A stretch of 64,000 nt of DNA from an uncultured Clostridia bacterium (lineage in GTDB: Bacteria; Bacillota; Clostridia; Christensenellales; CAG-314): the NCBI GenBank assembly GCA_934230325.1, contig CAKQEP010000008.1, positions 8,932 through 72,931 of the forward strand. The letters run 5' to 3'. The notes under the pieces are model-generated. The model was not told where the DNA came from. It ran no database searches and saw nothing but the letters and a program-made list of their open reading frames with translations. Positions 59,600-64,000 of this stretch are shown here, one piece after another; positions within the stretch are counted from its first letter, which is position 1, and every line of letters starts with the position of its first letter. A program made the translations under genes and the position numbers.

Positions 59600-60235
59600 C
59601 CGAGCAAAAGTGCTTTACTTGTCATTGCGAGCAAAATTGTACGCTTTTAGCGTACAATTTTGAGTGGCAATCTCGCGGAAGCGGTCTTTATAAAAAATTT
59701 GTCGAAAAACAATAAAAATCGATATAGTGGTTGCCTATTCGCATTTAGCGGCTTGCGGATTTTTTGATATAAAAAAGCAAAGTGCGAGATACAGAGTTTG
59801 TTGCTCCCGTTAAGGTTTGCGAGTATCAAAACTTGTGAAACAATGCGGTACGCTTCCGCGAGATTGCCACGTCGCGATTTTTTTTGTTGTTTAGTTTTGC
59901 TAAATTTAAAAAATCGCTCCTCGCAATGACACTTTAACGATAGCCACTTTAAAACACCTAACTAATTGCAAAGCATAAAGTAGTACCTTATATACCCGAT
60001 ATACACGAGCGAAAGTGCTTTACTTGTCATTATGAGGAAAAAATTTGCAATGATAGTACCCCCAAAACCCAACAAAATGCTTGCATTTTGTTGGAGAGGA
60101 GCAGCCCGCTGTAGGGCGTAGGCGGTATATGAATATATGCCGACAAGCCTTTGGGCGGTGCTGCGACGAAATCGCACGGAAGCGTACCATGCGCAGATAA
60201 AAGTATAAAAACGCAACTTACTATATGCGAGTAGG
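59600..60235. repeat. Modular palindromic repeat cluster 8
   Basis: Between oriC and rubrerythrin; the gap 59035-60398 holds no gene. 59619-59686 is the shortest complete module, with a perfect core palindrome AAAATTGTACGCT/AGCGTACAATTTT between the common ends. Then an inverted GATTTTTTTT-core module (about 59849-59932), a truncated TTGTCATTATGAGG module (60025-60060), and element A (60069-60169). Confidence 0.85.
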
Positions 60236-60398
60236 TAAACAATACAACGGAATTTTGATTTTTAATGTAGTCGATATTTATAAAAAAACATATACAAACG
60301 GAAAAACATCAAAAAAAACAAAAGGAACGATAATACAAACAATCGCTTTTTTTAAGAATCCGTGATATAATATAAGGACAAAAACAGGAGGTAAATTT

Positions 60399-60935
60399 AT
60401 GAACAAATACAAAGGCACAAAAACGGAACAAAATCTTTTGGCGGCGTTTGCGGGGGAATCTCAAGCGAGAAACAAGTACACGTATTTTGCGTCTGTGGCA
60501 AAAAAGGAAGGGTACGAGCAGATTTCTTCGATATTTTTAAAGACAGCCGACAACGAGAAGGAACACGCAAAACTTTGGTTTAAAGAACTCAACGGTATAG
60601 GCGACACAAAGGATAATTTATCTGCCGCCGCTGACGGAGAAAATTTTGAGTGGACCGACATGTACGAAAACTTTGCAAAAACGGCGGAACAAGAAGGATT
60701 TGTCGACCTTGCAAAAAAGTTCAGGCTTGTAGCGGCGATAGAAAAGCGTCACGAACAACGTTATCGCGAGTTGCTCAAAAACGTGGAAACTAATGAAGTT
60801 TTTAAAAAGAGCCAAATCAAGATTTGGGAATGCAGAAACTGCGGGCACATCGAGATATCGACGCAAGCGCCGGAAGTATGTCCCACGTGCAATCACCCGC
60901 AATCTTACTTTGAGATTTCTGAACAAAACTATTGA
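60399..60935 (+). CDS. rbr: Rubrerythrin
   Basis: A 178-aa peroxide-reducing protein of anaerobes. N-terminal four-helix bundle (1-140) with diiron ligands (EQNLLAAFAGESQARNKY, EKEHAKLWFKELNG, EQEGFVDLAKKF, EKRHEQRYREL). C-terminal rubredoxin site with CRNCGH and CPTCNH. NADH peroxidase activity protects oxygen-sensitive iron-sulfur enzymes such as those encoded at 8-20 kb. TATAAT at 60366-60371; AGGAGG before the ATG. Confidence 0.96.
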   Translation: MNKYKGTKTEQNLLAAFAGESQARNKYTYFASVAKKEGYEQISSIFLKTADNEKEHAKLWFKELNGIGDTKDNLSAAADGENFEWTDMYENFAKTAEQEGFVDLAKKFRLVAAIEKRHEQRYRELLKNVETNEVFKKSQIKIWECRNCGHIEISTQAPEVCPTCNHPQSYFEISEQNY

Positions 60936-60971
60936 TTTTGTATAAAAAAAGCGACAACGTACTCAATTATC

Positions 60972-61000
60972 TTGACATAACGTCGTTTTTGTAGTATTCT
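60972..61000 (+). promoter_or_regulatory. Promoter of the small membrane protein gene
   Basis: TTGACA, 17 nt, TATTCT. Confidence 0.7.
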
Positions 61001-61058
61001 TAAAGTATATAAGGATTGTTAAAAAAAAGGCAATCTAAAAAATTTCAGGAGGTATTTT

Positions 61059-61553
61059 ATGGCTAAAAAATCCGCAAAATCAAGCAAAAGAACATTGTTT
61101 GACCTCATAACCATCATTCTTTCAGGCTCGGTGTTCGGGTGGTTGGCTTTGCCTTACGTAAAGTTTGATGCGTCTGTTTTGGGTTCTTCCACGACTTCGG
61201 GATACAAACTTCTCGACTTTGACGCAAACGAAGCGATTGCGACGGTACTTCTTATTACCGTTATCATTGCAGGTTTGTTGGCGTTGGCAAGCGTAGGCAA
61301 AACTTTGGTCGATATGGGCGTGGTAAGCAGCAAATCCGCATCAAAAATGCTTGGTCTTGTTATGATGGTTCTTGCGCTCGCAATGGTGGGAATTTCCGTC
61401 GCAACAATGATAGTTGTGCCTAAACAATGCACTTCTCACAACTTCGGAAGTTTTGGCAATGTAGGAAGTTCGGCGCAATGGCTGGGAATGATTGCTACCC
61501 TTTTGGTGTCCTTGCTTTCACTCGCAACGAGTTACCTTGCCGCCAAAAAGTAA
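61059..61553 (+). CDS. Small membrane protein of unknown function
   Basis: A 164-aa protein with four predicted membrane helices (~14-32, 60-80, 92-118, 140-160), a Lys/Ser-rich N-terminus, and a short external loop with one Cys. No family recognised. GGAGG precedes the ATG and its own promoter and terminator make it monocistronic. Confidence 0.7.
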   Translation: MAKKSAKSSKRTLFDLITIILSGSVFGWLALPYVKFDASVLGSSTTSGYKLLDFDANEAIATVLLITVIIAGLLALASVGKTLVDMGVVSSKSASKMLGLVMMVLALAMVGISVATMIVVPKQCTSHNFGSFGNVGSSAQWLGMIATLLVSLLSLATSYLAAKK

Positions 61554-61576
61554 ACACAACTCAAAATAAACAATCA

Positions 61577-61612
61577 AAAAACGGAAACGGTATATACGGT
61601 TCCGTTTTTTTT
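61577..61612 (+). terminator. Terminator of the small membrane protein gene
   Basis: AAAACGGAA with TTCCGTTTT around GGTATATACGG, followed by T residues. The left half of this terminator (61558-61596) is repeated exactly at 63873-63911. Confidence 0.8.
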
Positions 61613-61639
61613 GCGCAAAAAAAGCAGCGGTTGATTATA

Positions 61640-62180
61640 ACATAAATAGTAACGCAATTGTAGTTGTTGCCTATATGCATACAGTAAATTGTGTTTTTGT
61701 AGTGTATCTTGCATATGGTTCACTTCCGTGCGATTGCCACGTCGCGATTTTTTTGTCGATTTGTATTATCAAGTTAAAAAATCGCTCCTCGCAATGACAA
61801 TTTAAAAAATAGCCGCTTTAAAGTACCAACTTTTTACAAAATATAAAGTAGTATGTTTAGATACGAGCAAAGGTGCCTTACTTGTCATTATGAGGAAAAA
61901 ATTTACAAATAGCAAAACTAATCCTTATGATGGCAAATTTTTGACGTGATAATCCCGCGGAAGCGAACCGCATTGTTTCACAAGTGTTGATTTCGTAATA
62001 TTTTGACGGGAGCCTTTATACTCTTTGCCTCTATGTATATAGCAAAGTGCGTATTTGTACCATATCTTACATATGGTACGCTTCCGCGAGATTGCCACAG
62101 CGTAAATTTTTATTTATAAGGTCAGGTTTAAAAAAGCCAAAAATTTACACTTCGCAATGACAATTAAAAAAAACAGCCGC
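61640..62180. repeat. Modular palindromic repeat cluster 9
   Basis: Inverted GATTTTTTTG-core module (about 61725-61802), TTGTCATTATGAGGAAAAAA module (about 61889-61968) and inverted TAAATTTTTAT / AAAAATTTACACTTCG module (about 62078-62163). The gap 61613-62444 otherwise carries only the promoter of the next gene. Confidence 0.85.
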
Positions 62181-62308
62181 TAAAAAATAAAGAAAAATGC
62201 AAGATTTACCAAAAAATATTTGGCGGCGGTCGTTTTTTAAAGAAAATAATCTTAAAAACAATGAGCCATTTATGTGTAAATAATTTTACAAAATTAACAC
62301 CGCAATCG

Positions 62309-62338
62309 TTTGACAAATGCCTTTTTTGTTACTATAAT
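62309..62338 (+). promoter_or_regulatory. Promoter of the SNF transporter
   Basis: TTGACA, 18 nt, TATAAT. Leader ~100 nt. Confidence 0.75.
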
Positions 62339-62444
62339 GCGCGCGGTAAGCGTGAAATATTCTTCCGTTTTGCTCGTTTAAGACAAACGGCGGCAAAAAA
62401 TCACGTTATTAGTTTGTTTAACCGACAAAAAAGGACGTTTTTTT

Positions 62445-63839
62445 ATGGACGACAATCAAAACACTCAAATCAACATTCCGTCGCAACAAAACGACGGGTT
62501 TCACAGTAAGTTGGGCTTTATTTTGTCTGCTGCGGGCGCGGCGGTAGGTTTGGGAAGCATCTGGCGTTTCCCTTATCTTGCGGCGCAAAACGGCGGCGGG
62601 CTGTTTCTTATCGTATATATCGTTTTTGCCGTTACGATAGGGTTTTCTCTCACCAAAATGGAAATTGCGGTTGGCCGCAAAACGGGCAAAAACGTTTTGG
62701 ACGCTTATGGCGCGGTCAACAAAAAGTTTAGTTGGGTGGGTATTCTCGGAATAATTTGCCCTTTGATTGTATTGCCTTATTATTGCGTTATCGGCGGCTG
62801 GGTGACAAAGTATATGTTTTCCTATGCCGACATAATAAACGCCGCGCAAAAAATCGGTTCTAATCCCGACTATTTTTCGCAGTTTACGTCGGGAACGTGG
62901 CAACCGATAGTATTTTTTGCCGTGTTTACGATTTGTACGGCGGCGGTCATTATTTTGGGCGTCGGCAAAGGCATAGAAAAATTAAGCATTATTCTTATGC
63001 CTATTTTGATGGTGCTTTGCTTGGGACTTGCAATTTACGTCGTGTGCCAACCAAACGCCTTGCAAGGTTTAAAATTTTACCTTGTTCCCAACGCTAAAGG
63101 AATGAGTTTCGGCGACGTCGTAAGCGTGTTTTCTTCCGCTTTGAGCCAACTGTTTTTCTCGCTATCCCTTGCGATGGGCGTTATGATGACCTACGGCTCG
63201 TATATGAAAAAAGAAACGTCCATTTCTTCCTCTGCGCGGTGGATAGGCGCGTTTGTAATTTTTGTCGCGTTTACCGCCGGAATGATAATAATTCCGTCAA
63301 TTTACGCCTTTTCCTCCGACCCCGACGCGGCGCTGTCTGCCGGCGGCTCTACACTTATGTTTGAGGAAATGCCTAAAATTTTCCGCCAAATCGGCGGCGT
63401 GGGCGGCGGAATTATCGGTTTTCTTTTCTTTATTCTTGTGTTTTTTGCCGCGCTGACTTCAAGCATATCCATTATGGAAGTCGTCGTCGACGTCATAAAA
63501 GACAAACTCCGCATAAAAAGAGTTTACGCAACACTTATCACTATCGGCATTATTATTTTGCTCGGTCTGCCCGTCGCTTTCGGGTACAGTATTTGGTCAA
63601 ACGTAAGAATTTTTGGTATGAACTTTCTCGATTTTTACGACTACCTGACGGCAAATATCGTTATGCCCGTGCTGGAATTTATTCTTTGCTTGATGATAGG
63701 TTGGTTTGTAAACAAACGCTTTACGCAAGACGAAATCGGTCTGTTGCCAAACTCTTTTAACGATAAATACTATACCTTTATGATAAAGTGGGTTGGCCCT
63801 ATCGCTATGATCGTCGTTCTCGTCACGGGGCTGATTTAG
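62445..63839 (+). CDS. SNF-family Na+-dependent symporter
   Basis: A 464-aa membrane protein of the neurotransmitter:sodium symporter family (LeuT/MhsT-like) with eleven to twelve helices. Signature AAVGLGSIWRFPYLAAQNGG (helix 1, with the unwound Na+-binding segment), PYYCVIGGWV in helix 3, and FFSLSLAMGVMMTYGSYM in helix 6. It takes up an amino acid or related compound with Na+. The N-terminus has a Gln/Asn-rich 18-residue lead. AAAGGA before the ATG is rather far. Confidence 0.92.
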   Translation: MDDNQNTQINIPSQQNDGFHSKLGFILSAAGAAVGLGSIWRFPYLAAQNGGGLFLIVYIVFAVTIGFSLTKMEIAVGRKTGKNVLDAYGAVNKKFSWVGILGIICPLIVLPYYCVIGGWVTKYMFSYADIINAAQKIGSNPDYFSQFTSGTWQPIVFFAVFTICTAAVIILGVGKGIEKLSIILMPILMVLCLGLAIYVVCQPNALQGLKFYLVPNAKGMSFGDVVSVFSSALSQLFFSLSLAMGVMMTYGSYMKKETSISSSARWIGAFVIFVAFTAGMIIIPSIYAFSSDPDAALSAGGSTLMFEEMPKIFRQIGGVGGGIIGFLFFILVFFAALTSSISIMEVVVDVIKDKLRIKRVYATLITIGIIILLGLPVAFGYSIWSNVRIFGMNFLDFYDYLTANIVMPVLEFILCLMIGWFVNKRFTQDEIGLLPNSFNDKYYTFMIKWVGPIAMIVVLVTGLI

Positions 63840-63872
63840 TATCGCTTTTGCGCCGCCAAAAAAAAGAAAAAT

Positions 63873-63911
63873 AACTCAAAATAAACAATCAAAAAACGGA
63901 AACGGTATATA
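63873..63911 (+). repeat. Duplicated half-terminator
   Basis: 39 nt identical to 61558-61596. The copy stops in the middle of the hairpin, where the sequence of a mobile element begins, so the SNF gene lacks the right terminator arm here. Confidence 0.75.
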
Positions 63912-64000
63912 GACGGGTGTCCATAAAACAGTTAATCCTCCGTATGGCTTAGACCATGCGGAGGATTTGTTTATGTCTAATCTTCAAACTTGCTGGCGGC
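63912..64000 (+). mobile_element. Left end of a putative insertion sequence, truncated by the window
   Basis: The element would start at about 63912 (GACGGGTGTCCATAAAACAG). It carries a 14-bp stem (63934-63947 with 63954-63967, one G-T pair) that covers the GGAGG ribosome-binding site, and an ATG at 63973 opening a frame MSNLQTCWR that runs off the edge. Sequestering the transposase ribosome-binding site is common in insertion sequences. The family cannot be named from this much. Confidence 0.5.

Overview
The window comes from an anaerobic, endospore-forming member of the Bacillota, most likely class Clostridia. Evidence: a GerA-type germinant receptor operon, the sporulation protein YyaC, a collagen-like probable spore-surface protein, two [FeFe]-hydrogenase-type proteins, a stand-alone hydrogenase-system regulator, rubrerythrin, and a Bacillota-style replication origin with ParB-binding parS sites. 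No rRNA or other marker allows a finer placement.

Region 1 (1-4.7 kb): the tail of a MarR-type regulator, then a minus-strand operon built on a sensory [FeFe] hydrogenase with a PAS domain, two thioredoxin-like [2Fe-2S] proteins, an APH-type kinase and a PP2C/SpoIIE phosphatase. This looks like a redox or H2 signalling module.

Region 2 (4.8-19.9 kb): a LysR regulator, followed by a long co-directional gene series: malate dehydrogenase, fumarase, HdrB, HdrC, HdrA, FlxD, FlxC, FlxB, FlxA, a soluble fumarate reductase pair (FrdB, FrdA), a PQ-loop membrane protein, a [2Fe-2S] thioredoxin-like protein and a group-B-type [FeFe] hydrogenase. Together these encode the reductive branch oxaloacetate to malate to fumarate to succinate, plus an NADH-oxidising, potentially electron-bifurcating Flx-Hdr complex and a hydrogenase that could consume its reduced ferredoxin. 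No membrane anchor for the fumarate reductase is present. This is the most interesting system here.

Region 3 (20-33 kb): tRNA-Thr, TadA, an M14 peptidase, an ABC exporter, a YhaN/YhaO-like nuclease pair, rpsF-ssb-rpsR, an alcohol-dehydrogenase-like protein and uracil-DNA glycosylase.

Region 4 (33-45 kb): a NhaC antiporter, the membrane part of a Na+-pumping decarboxylase behind a structured leader, a DUF2974-type hydrolase, a TM1266-type hydrogenase regulator behind an apparent attenuator, a NitT/TauT-type ABC importer, and a collagen-like protein paired with an altered nucleosidase-like protein.

Region 5 (45-60 kb): FtsH, YyaC, gerAA-gerAB-gerAC, a 2.8-kb gene-free stretch, two perfect parS palindromes, a MATE exporter, a CvpA-like protein, dnaA, and an oriC with DnaA boxes, a GC cluster and DnaA-trios. 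dnaA is not followed by dnaN.

Region 6 (60-64 kb): rubrerythrin, a small membrane protein, an SNF-family Na+ symporter, and the start of an insertion element at the right edge.

Nine intergenic stretches are filled with one family of modular palindromic repeats. They share ends but carry different palindromic cores, and are interspersed with copies of a second repeat of about 100 nt.
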